A stretch of DNA of 64,000 nt from JAAXPZ01 sp965215705 (GTDB lineage Bacteria; Campylobacterota; Campylobacteria; Campylobacterales; Sulfurovaceae): the NCBI GenBank assembly GCA_965215705.1, contig CBDCEE010000003.1, positions 310,001 through 374,000 on the forward strand. The letters run 5' to 3'. Shown one piece after another: positions 17,086 to 25,219 of the stretch. Under the pieces are notes generated by a model. That model ran no database searches. It was given only the letters and a program-made list of their open reading frames with translations, and had not been told where the DNA came from. Both the position numbers and the translations under genes were made by a program. How positions within the stretch are numbered: the first letter of the stretch is position 1; each line of letters starts with the position of its first letter.

Positions 17086-17916
17086 TTAGATATTTCGGGT
17101 GTCTCCCCTAACTATTACTCCCTCACCAATTCTTGAACCATATTCTACTAATAAACGAGAAGGGACGCCCATATCTTCTCCTTGTAAAACCTCAAATGTA
17201 TTTTCTCCTTGCCATTCAATATCTCTTAGATATCCACCTAGTGCTGCTGCGGCAGCACCGGTTGCAGGGTCTTCAATAACGCCACCATAAGCAAAAGCAT
17301 TGCGCGAATGAAACAAATTCTCGGATTCATTATATAAAAGATTGATTGTAACTATGTTTTCCTCAAGCATAAGAGATTTCACAGCATCAAATTCATAATT
17401 CATTTCGGTGAGAGTTTTTCGATCATTTAATGCGATTATCAAATGCTTTGCTCCTGCAAAAGCAACTCTAATGGGAAACTTTGAGTTTAAATTAGCATTC
17501 GTTAAATGAAATGAAGCAAGGATTTTATCGACAAACTCTTGCGGTGCGGCTTTAGACCAAGTTTCAGGTGATTGCAGAGCCACAGAAATAGTATTGTTTT
17601 TCGATTTCTTAACTCTAATTGTTATTTCACCATCGTTGAGAAAAAGTTTATAGTCTCCTTCTCCTGAATGCCTTCCAAGAGCTGCTCCACTTGCAATTGT
17701 AGCGTGACCACAAAAAGGTACCTCTATCTCAGGTGCAAAGTATCGAATTCTCCAACCATCTTCTATTTGCTTTAGAAAAGCGGTTTCAGAATATCCAATA
17801 TCTTTAGCAGTTCGAAGCATTTCCTTTTCTGTTGGCATTTCATCACAAAACACAACTCCCGCAGGGTTACCGCCCGCATTGTTATGTGAGAAGGCTGCTA
17901 TTTTCAAAACTTTCAT
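17086..17916 (-). CDS. PhzF-family isomerase/epimerase
   Basis: 276 residues. Seen: KIAAFSHNNAGGNPAGVVFCDE at the start, GYSETAFLKQ with the conserved glutamate, IRYFAPEIEVPFCGHATIAS, and GVIEDPATGAAAAALGGYL near the C-terminus. PhzF proteins are cofactor-free isomerases; the substrate here is unknown and no phenazine genes are present. The gene lies between a full RAYT element and its deleted relative, and is more AT-rich than the core genes around it, suggesting acquisition. Its start has no strong ribosome-binding site apart from a GGAG further upstream. Confidence 0.92.
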   Translation of the reverse strand: MKVLKIAAFSHNNAGGNPAGVVFCDEMPTEKEMLRTAKDIGYSETAFLKQIEDGWRIRYFAPEIEVPFCGHATIASGAALGRHSGEGDYKLFLNDGEITIRVKKSKNNTISVALQSPETWSKAAPQEFVDKILASFHLTNANLNSKFPIRVAFAGAKHLIIALNDRKTLTEMNYEFDAVKSLMLEENIVTINLLYNESENLFHSRNAFAYGGVIEDPATGAAAAALGGYLRDIEWQGENTFEVLQGEDMGVPSRLLVEYGSRIGEGVIVRGDTRNI

Positions 17917-17966
17917 AATTTTTACAATACTCCTCTTTTAAAGCAAACGGTTTGCTCCTCGTTTTT

Positions 17967-18218
17967 CTTCGTTCCATATCTCCCGATATGAAACGCATAC
18001 CGATACTCAAACTACCAGAACCTTTCCACTTCAATCAACCCCTCCATTTCTTCATAATTCCTTGCAGAACTATATCGCCAATGAACAGGATCATCTACAT
18101 ACTGTCGGTTCATAGACCTTATATCTGCTTCTCCCCATGGAGCTATTGTAGCGATTTGAGGCTTATTGGTTTATTGGAGTTATCATATGCATTCCATATC
18201 GGGAGATATGGAACGAGG
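17967..18218. mobile_element. Non-autonomous, internally deleted RAYT/REP element
   Basis: The left end (CGTTCCATATC hairpin from 17970) and the following 120 bp match the left part of the element at 16416. From about 18105 the sequence matches that element's right part (TCGGTTCATAGACCTTATAT onward) and ends with the same inverted REP at 18190-18218. About 400 bp of transposase sequence is missing between. It is therefore a MITE-like deletion derivative in the same orientation, with several point differences. Confidence 0.88.
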
Positions 18219-18279
18219 AATAATTTTCCCGTTAGGGTAAATTATTGGTCTCCTCGTACTTGTTAACTGTTTAGTACAG

Positions 18280-18570
18280 CTACTCTTTTTTTTCGTCATC
18301 TTTATGATAATTTTCTGAAGTTTCGATAGCTTTAGAATATGCTTCTAAGCTGTCAAAAACAAAATAATCTGTTATTCTATCCCAAGCCACTGAGCTTTGA
18401 CATCCTTCAACCCAATCTGATTCTGTTGCACCTTTTGGTACCGTACCAATAATGAAAATTCTTCCAGCTTGATTTTCAAAATGTGGGTTAATGAGGTCAC
18501 GATTGATAGTGTCATCTTTTATTGTTATTGATAGAACCTTTCCGTTAAAGTCAGGATAACTTTCTTTCAT
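18280..18570 (-). CDS. Hypothetical 96-residue protein
   Basis: A small acidic protein with no function I recognise. Motifs that look conserved are KESYPDFNGKVLSI, FIIGTVPKGATESDWVEGC, AWDRITDYFVFDSLEAY, and an acidic, lysine-rich tail. The frame extends to an ATG at 18582, but the ATG at 18570 is better placed, with GGAG seven bases before it. The gene lies just beyond the deleted RAYT element in the AT-rich accessory patch and probably arrived with it (inference). Confidence 0.65.
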   Translation of the reverse strand: MKESYPDFNGKVLSITIKDDTINRDLINPHFENQAGRIFIIGTVPKGATESDWVEGCQSSVAWDRITDYFVFDSLEAYSKAIETSENYHKDDEKKE

Positions 18571-18756
18571 TATAAACTCCATTTCAATTATCAGTTAACT
18601 ATTTATTCAAGAAACATTATAAGCACTTTACCCTTAATATCCATGATTAGACAGTACACCCAAAATATCCGTTAAAAACAAAAGAAACTTAATTATTCTA
18701 TCCTCATATCCCAAATTAGATATAATGCCTCCCATATAAAAAACAAACGGAACTTC

Positions 18757-20520
18757 ATGGCAAACCACTGTACCATCAAAGGCATCATCACCCAGGCACT
18801 GAGCTACAAGCAAGCCCTGATCAAAGGGAATGCCGTAGCGATACTGGCTACACTGATGACTGTGACCATCCCGCTCTTTATCCCTGTGCTCGTCGATGAA
18901 CTGCTGCTACAAAAGAGTAGTATCATGACCGGCTGGGTACGGGATCATATCATGGAGATGAGTCTGGCGGGCTATGTACTGTTTTTCCTCATTTTGACGC
19001 TGTTTCTGCGTACGATGGGCTTCTTCCTCAATGTCATACAGGTCAAGACCTTCCTCGGCATCTCCAAAGATATCTCTCTCAAACTACGCCAGAGGGCAGT
19101 GCACTATCTCGAAAGTGTCAGCCTCAAAGAGTATGAGATGATCTCTCCCTCTGCTATCACCTCTAAGCTGGTGACGGATGTCAACACCGTGGACAGCTTT
19201 ATCGGTACGACGGTGAGCAAGTTCGTGATCTCGATCCTGACACTGCTCTTTACAGCGGTGGTACTGCTGATGATCCACTGGAAACTGGCGATCTTTATCC
19301 TCATCACCAACCCTATCGTGGTCTTTTTCGCTGCCAATCTGGCACGCAATGTCGGCAAGCTCAAGCGGAAGGAGAACAGTGCCACAGAGCTGTTCCAGTC
19401 CAGTCTTGGGGAGACACTGGAGCTCTTCCATCAGATCAAAGCTGCCAACAAAGAGCAGTTTTTCTTCCAACGGGTAGCACAAAAAGCCCAGGAGCTCAAA
19501 GAGACCTCTGTTGCCTTCGGGTACCGGAGTGACAGGGCGATGCGGCTCTCGTTTCTGGTCTTTTTAGGTGGGTATGAGATCTTCCGTGCGGTGAGTATCC
19601 TGGCGGTGGCATACAGTGACCTGAGTGTGGGGCTGATGCTGGCGATCTTCGGCTATCTCTGGATCATGATGACCCCGACACAGGACATCATCAACTTCCA
19701 GTATGCCCTTGCCAATGCCAAGGCAGCCTGCAAGCGTATCAACGGCATCTTTGATATGGAACAGGAGCCTAAAGTACTGGCACCCATCGACCCGTTTGTG
19801 GGTAAAGAGACTGTGCATATAGAGGTCAAAAATCTAGCATTCGGCTATAGCCCAGAGAAGAAGATATTAAAAAATATAAATCTTAATATTAAAAAGGGTC
19901 AAAAGGTTGCTATCGTCGGTGCCAGCGGTTCTGGAAAGACAACACTGGCAAATATACTGGTAGGATTTTACCCGATACAGGAGGGGGAGATCCTCTATGA
20001 AGATGTCAGTAGCAGACAGATCGATCTCGCCACGATACGCAACAGTGCACACCTGATCCTCCAGCACCCCAAACTCTTCAATGACACCCTGCATTTCAAC
20101 CTGACACTGGGTGAGTCATTTACCTCAGAAGAGATAGCCAATGCGGTACAGATCGCACAGCTGGAGAGTGTGATGGCGGATCTGGACAAAGGGTTGGATA
20201 CGATGGTGGGCAAAGATGGTATCAAGCTCAGTGGCGGGCAGCGTCAGCGTGTGGCGATCGCCCGTATGATCCTGATCGATCCCAAGGTAGTGATCTTCGA
20301 TGAGTCTACTTCGGCACTGGATGTACATACCGAAGCCAGACTCTTTGCTGATCTGCATGCCTATCTGGCACCCAAGACCGTCATCACCATCGCCCATAGG
20401 CTCAGCACGATCCAAAATGCCGAGTATATCTATGTGCTGGAGGATGGCAGCGTAGAGGATAGCGGCACCCCCGAAGCACTCATGGCAAAAGATGAGAGTT
20501 ACTTCTCAAATATGATATAA
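18757..20520 (+). CDS. ABC transporter, fused permease and ATPase
   Basis: 587 residues of the exporter half-transporter type, working as a dimer in the inner membrane. Residues 1-330 contain six membrane spans. The ATPase domain has Walker A GASGSGKTT, the signature LSGGQRQR, Walker B VVIFDESTSALD and the H-loop ITIAHRLST. The substrate is not deducible. The gene lies 12 bp before uppP, so the two are probably co-transcribed, which hints at a lipid or envelope substrate (inference). A TATAAT at 18719-18724 could be its -10. Confidence 0.92.
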   Translation: MANHCTIKGIITQALSYKQALIKGNAVAILATLMTVTIPLFIPVLVDELLLQKSSIMTGWVRDHIMEMSLAGYVLFFLILTLFLRTMGFFLNVIQVKTFLGISKDISLKLRQRAVHYLESVSLKEYEMISPSAITSKLVTDVNTVDSFIGTTVSKFVISILTLLFTAVVLLMIHWKLAIFILITNPIVVFFAANLARNVGKLKRKENSATELFQSSLGETLELFHQIKAANKEQFFFQRVAQKAQELKETSVAFGYRSDRAMRLSFLVFLGGYEIFRAVSILAVAYSDLSVGLMLAIFGYLWIMMTPTQDIINFQYALANAKAACKRINGIFDMEQEPKVLAPIDPFVGKETVHIEVKNLAFGYSPEKKILKNINLNIKKGQKVAIVGASGSGKTTLANILVGFYPIQEGEILYEDVSSRQIDLATIRNSAHLILQHPKLFNDTLHFNLTLGESFTSEEIANAVQIAQLESVMADLDKGLDTMVGKDGIKLSGGQRQRVAIARMILIDPKVVIFDESTSALDVHTEARLFADLHAYLAPKTVITIAHRLSTIQNAEYIYVLEDGSVEDSGTPEALMAKDESYFSNMI

Positions 20521-20532
20521 AAAAGGGTTTAC

Positions 20533-21297
20533 ATGGATATTTTTCAGGCGATTATCATCGGTATTATCGAGGGGATCACGGAGTTTCTCCCCATCTCTTC
20601 GACAGGGCATATGATCGTGGCAGGTCATTTTCTCAAGATTCCGCAAAGTGCAGTGGTGGATGCCTATGAGATCATTATCCAGTTTGCAGCGATACTGGCG
20701 GTGATGCTGATCTACAGAGAGAAGATCAGCTTCAAAAAGATCGATCTATGGAGCAAACTGATGGTGGCATTTATCCCTTTTGCGATCGTCGGTTTTTTGG
20801 TCAAAGACTATGTGGATGTACTGTTTAACTCCAAAACCGTGGCGTATATGTTTATTGTCGGCGGGGTATTGTTCTTGATCTTGGAGTATTTCTACAAAGA
20901 GAGCCCCCATCAGGTCAAAGAGGCAGAGGAGGTCAGCTATATGCAGGCACTCTGGGTAGGGATCGCACAGATCTTTGCGATCGTACCGGGTACGAGTAGG
21001 TCAGGGGCGACGATCGTCGGTGGACTGCTGGTGGGGCTTGACCGCAAGGCAGCATCAGACTTCTCCTTTTTGTTGGCGATTCCGGTGATGGGTGCAGTGA
21101 GCGGGTATTCTCTGCTGAAGCACTATCATGACCTTGTCGGTGCCAATGTGACGGCATTTGTGATCGGGTTTGTCGTAGCTTTTGTAGTCGCGTATGTTAC
21201 GGTCAAGCTCTTTTTGGTCTTTATTCAGCGTTTTTCTTTCGTACCCTTTGGTATCTATAGGATACTATTTGGTATAATTTTACTTATGATTTTGTAA
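20533..21297 (+). CDS. uppP: Undecaprenyl-diphosphatase
   Basis: A 254-residue integral membrane enzyme that recycles undecaprenyl pyrophosphate to the monophosphate carrier for cell-wall synthesis. Both family motifs are present: EGITEFLPISSTGHMIV near residue 15, and VPGTSRSGATIVGGLL near residue 155. About seven hydrophobic segments are visible. It is tightly downstream of the ABC exporter. Loss or overproduction of this enzyme alters bacitracin sensitivity in other bacteria. Confidence 0.96.
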   Translation: MDIFQAIIIGIIEGITEFLPISSTGHMIVAGHFLKIPQSAVVDAYEIIIQFAAILAVMLIYREKISFKKIDLWSKLMVAFIPFAIVGFLVKDYVDVLFNSKTVAYMFIVGGVLFLILEYFYKESPHQVKEAEEVSYMQALWVGIAQIFAIVPGTSRSGATIVGGLLVGLDRKAASDFSFLLAIPVMGAVSGYSLLKHYHDLVGANVTAFVIGFVVAFVVAYVTVKLFLVFIQRFSFVPFGIYRILFGIILLMIL

Positions 21298-21566
21298 AGG
21301 GCATCTCTAACAATAGGTGATACCCACAACATCTCTAGCTTTTGTCTAGGCTAGGCACTCTTTTGAAACCCTAGCCATAGCTAAGGTGAAAAAGAGTAAC
21401 GACGTATAGGCAAAAGCTAGAGATGCCCAAAGGGTGGGCTTTGCAGACGCGATCTTGCACAACATATCTACTTCGCCTTAGCTACGGCTAGGGCTTGAAG
21501 ACGTGTTGCACAATCTCACATCTGCAAAATCCATTGTGGGCATTACCTATTGTTAGATGTGCCCTA
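21298..21566. repeat. 269-bp folded intergenic element with 30-bp inverted ends
   Basis: The ends AGGGCATCTCTAACAATAGG (21298 on) and the segment ending GTTAGATGTGCCCT (21566) are imperfect 30-bp inverted repeats. Inside are two further long hairpins. One pairs CATCTCTAGCTTTTG with CAAAAGCTAGAGATG. The other pairs CTTTGCAGACGCGATCTTGC with the GTGTTGCACAATCTCACATC to CTGCAAAA segment. Each has a smaller nested stem built on CCTAGCC/GGCTAGG-type sequence. The whole could fold as a three-way junction. It encodes nothing credible, and a MITE or a structured RNA are both possible. Confidence 0.75.
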
Positions 21567-21711
21567 TAGTTGAATTTATAGAACTACTTCAGAGTGGTTC
21601 TTTTAAGTTCAAAGACACTTTGAACATTACGGGTTTGCACCGTATTTGGATGAATAGAGCGTAACTGTTTTCCTTGCACATTGCCGACCTATTACTATAA
21701 AGGCATACATT
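21567..21711 (+). other. Leader of the DEAD-box helicase gene with small hairpins
   Basis: Hairpins include GTTCAAAG-ACA-CTTTGAAC and ACGG-GTTTGCA-CCGT. Long structured leaders are common before DEAD-box helicase and cold-response genes, where they allow autoregulation. I see no clear -35/-10 pair, so whether this region is transcribed with the helicase is unproven. Confidence 0.35.
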
Positions 21712-23097
21712 ATGACATTTCAAGATTTTAATTTTCACCGCGATATCGCAAAGGGTGTGAAGATTGCTGGCTTCAAGGAGCCCAGTCCTATACAGAAAGA
21801 GGCGATCCCTATCATAGCAGAGGGCAATGACCTCGTAGGACAGGCACACACAGGTACAGGAAAGACCGCAGCGTTTGGTCTGCCTATGATGGACATGATC
21901 GCCAAAGGGCAGATCGAGCGGGCACTGGTGATCACACCAACCCGAGAGCTTGCAACGCAGGTAAGTGATGAGCTCTATCATCTGGGCAGATTTGCAGGCA
22001 TCCGTACCCTGACTGTCTATGGCGGTGTAGGCTATGGACGACAGATCGCACTGATCCACAAAGGCGTGCAGATCGTTGTGGCTACTCCCGGCAGACTCAA
22101 AGACCTCTACCGCAAAGGCAAAATAGATGTCTTTAACCCGGAGATCGTGGTACTGGATGAGGCAGATGAGATGCTGGATATGGGTTTTCTGGAGGATATC
22201 AAAGAGATCTTTGAGTATATCCCGCAGAACCGTCAGACCCTGCTTTTCTCTGCCACGATGCCTGAGCCGATCAAACAGCTGGCAGACCAGATCCTCTATG
22301 AGCCGAAATTTATCTCTGTGGTGGGCGATGAAGCGACTACTAACAATATCATCGATCAGCGTTATTTCGTGATCAATGAGAGCCAGAGAGATGAGGCGAT
22401 CATCAAACTGCTGGAGAATGAAAACTTTAACAAATGTCTGATTTTTTGTCGGATGAAACGAGAGGTGGACAGACTTTCTGAGCACCTGGAAGCACAGGGT
22501 TTTTCTGCCAAAGGCCTGCATGGTGATATGGAGCAGATGGACAGGGAAGCGGTGATCAAATCCTACCGTCGCGCACAGACCAAGATCCTGGTAGCTACGG
22601 ATGTTGCAGCCAGAGGACTGGACGTCAAGGATGTGACGCATGTCTTTAACTACCATATCCCATTTGATCCGCAGAGCTATGTACACCGTATCGGACGAAC
22701 AGGCAGGGCAGGCAAGTCCGGACAGGCGATCACACTGGTCTCTACAGGAGAGTTCAGAGAGCTTCAACGGATACAGAAAGAGGTGGGTGCAGAGATGCGT
22801 CTGGATACCCTCCAGGCAGGTGATGGCACGATCTCGCAAGAGTCTATCGATTTCATGATACAAAAACTGGAAGAGACTGCTATTCATCCTCAGATAGACA
22901 GAGTCTTGCAGTCCCTTTCCAGTATGGATCAGGCGACTTTTATCAAAAAAGCACTCTCCTCACTGCTTTCGAAAGAGCAAAGTAGTATGGGATCTCAGAT
23001 AGGATATGATGAATCTGATGTAGAAAAGTTGCTTATTGAGCATCAAAATGAGCAGAAGAATACAGGAAGTAACAAAAGAAAAAAAAGACGGAGATAG
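21712..23097 (+). CDS. DEAD-box ATP-dependent RNA helicase
   Basis: 461 residues. Seen: Q-motif GFKEPSPIQKEAIP, Walker A AHTGTGKTAAFGLP, PTRELATQ, the DEAD box in VVLDEADEMLDMGF, SATMPEPIK, and HRIGRTGRAGKSGQA. A short basic tail (SNKRKKRRR) may bind RNA. Such helicases unwind structured RNA during ribosome assembly or mRNA decay, often in the cold. It fits the RhlE/DeaD/CshA group, but the exact subfamily is not clear. Confidence 0.95.
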   Translation: MTFQDFNFHRDIAKGVKIAGFKEPSPIQKEAIPIIAEGNDLVGQAHTGTGKTAAFGLPMMDMIAKGQIERALVITPTRELATQVSDELYHLGRFAGIRTLTVYGGVGYGRQIALIHKGVQIVVATPGRLKDLYRKGKIDVFNPEIVVLDEADEMLDMGFLEDIKEIFEYIPQNRQTLLFSATMPEPIKQLADQILYEPKFISVVGDEATTNNIIDQRYFVINESQRDEAIIKLLENENFNKCLIFCRMKREVDRLSEHLEAQGFSAKGLHGDMEQMDREAVIKSYRRAQTKILVATDVAARGLDVKDVTHVFNYHIPFDPQSYVHRIGRTGRAGKSGQAITLVSTGEFRELQRIQKEVGAEMRLDTLQAGDGTISQESIDFMIQKLEETAIHPQIDRVLQSLSSMDQATFIKKALSSLLSKEQSSMGSQIGYDESDVEKLLIEHQNEQKNTGSNKRKKRRR

Positions 23098-23166
23098 CCT
23101 CTGTCTTTAAGCAGAGCCAAGCAAAAATATAGTTAAAATTTAGCATCCAAAATCAAGGTAGAACAG

Positions 23167-23409
23167 ATGGAAGTAAATGTTATAGGAGAAGCACTGAAGT
23201 TCATGGTGCTTGGAATGGGCGTTGTATTCGTCTTTTTGTATATAATGATACTGGCAGTCAAAGTACAAGCCTATCTCATAGGAAAGTATTTTCCGGATAA
23301 GCCTGCCACTGCTCCAGCTGCTGCACCCGCAGTACAGAGTGAGGCTGAGCAGGCTCGTGTCGCAGCAGTGATCGCAGCTGTCACCGAATTTAGAAAAAAC
23401 AAATCATAG
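23167..23409 (+). CDS. oadG: Oxaloacetate decarboxylase gamma subunit (OadG family)
   Basis: An 80-residue protein with one N-terminal membrane span (LKFMVLGMGVVFVFLYIMILAV) and an Ala/Pro-rich linker leading to an AAVIAAVTEFRKNKS tail, the OadG pattern. It anchors the alpha subunit to the membrane pump. It lies directly before oadA (14 bp) and oadB, completing the three-subunit sodium-translocating decarboxylase. Confidence 0.9.
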   Translation: MEVNVIGEALKFMVLGMGVVFVFLYIMILAVKVQAYLIGKYFPDKPATAPAAAPAVQSEAEQARVAAVIAAVTEFRKNKS

Positions 23410-23423
23410 GGTAAAGGTTTTTA

Positions 23424-25211
23424 ATGGCAAAAAAATATATCGATATCATGGATACAACCTTTAGAGATGGATTTCAGTCTGTCTTTGGAGGAAGGGTACT
23501 GATGGAGGACTTTTTCCCCGCAGTAGAAGCAGCCAAAAAGGCGGGCATCAATCACTTTGAGTTTGGTGGTGGCGCTAGATTTCAGAGCCTTTTCTTCTAT
23601 CTTCAAGAAAATGCATTTGAGATGATGGACAAATTCCGAGAGATCGTTGGTCCGGATGCAAATCTTCAGGTCCTTTCACGGGGTATCAATACCGTAATGC
23701 TGGATACCGGAAGTCGTGAAATGATCGATCTCTTCGCAAAGATGTTTGCCAAGCATGGCACCACTACTGTGCGAAACTTCGATGCACTCAATGATGTGAA
23801 CAATCTAGACTACAGTGCCAGCTGTATCAACAAGCATGGGATGAACCATGAAGTGGTCGTGACCATGATGGATCTGCCTCCTGGATGTAAGGGGGCACAT
23901 GATGTGGCTTTCTACGAAAAAACCCTGAGAAGTATTCTTGACAGCGGTATCGAGTTTGACTCTGTCTGTTTCAAGGACGCCTCAGGTACTTCCAATCCAC
24001 ACAAAGTCTTTGAAACGATTGCTATGGCAAGAAAGCTATTGGGAGAGGAGACACACCTTAGACTGCATACCCACGAGACGGCAGGTGTGAGTGTGGCATG
24101 TTATCTGGCAGCACTGGAGGGTGGTGCCAACGGTATCGACTTGGCAGCTGCACCAGTGAGTGGCGGTACCAGTCAGCCAGACCTCCTTACGCTGTTACAT
24201 GCAACCAAAGGCACAGACTATAACCTAGGTGACCTCAAGATCGATAAAGTATTGAAGTATGAAGAGACACTCAAAGAGTGTCTGGCAGAGTACTTTATCC
24301 CCCCTGAAGCGACACAGGTCAGTCCGCTGATTCCTTTTTCACCTATGCCTGGCGGTGCCTTGACAGCCAATACGCAGATGATGAGAGACAGTGGTAACCT
24401 GGATAAGTTTGATGAAGTGATCGCAGCGATGAAAGAGGTCGTTGAGCGCGGTGGGTATGGTACTTCTGTAACGCCAGTCAGTCAATTCTACTGGCAGCAG
24501 GCATATGCTAACGTGATGTTCGGTCCGTGGAAGCAGATCGCTCCGGGATATGGAAGAATGGTCTTGGGACGATTTGGTAAGACTCCGGTAGCACCGGATC
24601 CTGAGATCGTCAAGCTTGCAGCATCCAAGCTCGATCTTGAGCCAACGACTGAGAACCCTCTGGATATCTCAGATAGAAATGTAGAAAAATCTATCGCACA
24701 CTGGAAAGGTGTGCTTGCAGAAGAAGGCCTGGAGACGAGCGAAGAGAATGTCTTTATCGCAGCAGCGTGTGATCAGAAGGGTATTGCGTTCCTCAAAGGT
24801 GAAGGCCCTTTGATGGTGAGAAAAGGTGAAAATGAATGTAATGGAGCAGATATGGCAGGAAATTATACAGTAGTAGTAGATGGTAAGAAATACAGTGTAC
24901 AGGTCGCAGAGGGTGATGCAGATATCCAAGTGACAGAAGCAGCCGTACCTGCAGCAGCAGCGGTTACAGCTGCTGCTCCGGCAGTGGGCGGTGCAGGCTC
25001 AGTGGAAGTTCTGGCACAAACACCGGGCAATGTATGGAAGGTGGTCAAGAGTGTAGGTGATACTGTGGCAGAAGGAGATGTGATCATGATCCTTGAGGCG
25101 ATGAAGATGGAGATCGATATTCCATCCCCTCAGGCAGGCACGATCGCCTCTATCAATGTCAATGCTAACGATGCCGTCCAGGATGGCCAACTTCTCGCAA
25201 CGATCTCCTAA
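23424..25211 (+). CDS. oadA: Oxaloacetate decarboxylase alpha subunit / pyruvate carboxylase B-type carboxyltransferase
   Basis: 595 residues. The N-terminal carboxyltransferase barrel has DTTFRDGFQSVFGG and the metal-binding LRLHTHETAGVS. An Ala/Pro-rich linker (about residues 505-525) precedes a biotinyl domain with EAMKMEID, the biotinylated lysine being residue 561. It transfers the carboxyl group of oxaloacetate to biotin, which OadB then decarboxylates with sodium export. In Campylobacterota related subunits can also serve as the B chain of a two-subunit pyruvate carboxylase. The adjacent oadG and oadB favour the decarboxylase role here. Confidence 0.93.
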   Translation: MAKKYIDIMDTTFRDGFQSVFGGRVLMEDFFPAVEAAKKAGINHFEFGGGARFQSLFFYLQENAFEMMDKFREIVGPDANLQVLSRGINTVMLDTGSREMIDLFAKMFAKHGTTTVRNFDALNDVNNLDYSASCINKHGMNHEVVVTMMDLPPGCKGAHDVAFYEKTLRSILDSGIEFDSVCFKDASGTSNPHKVFETIAMARKLLGEETHLRLHTHETAGVSVACYLAALEGGANGIDLAAAPVSGGTSQPDLLTLLHATKGTDYNLGDLKIDKVLKYEETLKECLAEYFIPPEATQVSPLIPFSPMPGGALTANTQMMRDSGNLDKFDEVIAAMKEVVERGGYGTSVTPVSQFYWQQAYANVMFGPWKQIAPGYGRMVLGRFGKTPVAPDPEIVKLAASKLDLEPTTENPLDISDRNVEKSIAHWKGVLAEEGLETSEENVFIAAACDQKGIAFLKGEGPLMVRKGENECNGADMAGNYTVVVDGKKYSVQVAEGDADIQVTEAAVPAAAAVTAAAPAVGGAGSVEVLAQTPGNVWKVVKSVGDTVAEGDVIMILEAMKMEIDIPSPQAGTIASINVNANDAVQDGQLLATIS

Positions 25212-25219
25212 GGCGAACC

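Noticed and set aside
16416..18218. A composite transposon carrying phzF
   Set aside because: The two REP elements lie in the same orientation, but single-strand RAYT systems are not known to mobilise intervening genes, and no outer target duplication is visible. Coincidental clustering is simpler.
21589..22887. A 432-codon open frame on the minus strand opposite the DEAD-box helicase
   Set aside because: Antisense to a gene with every helicase motif; the translation is a low-quality mirror without domains, explained by codon bias in the real gene.
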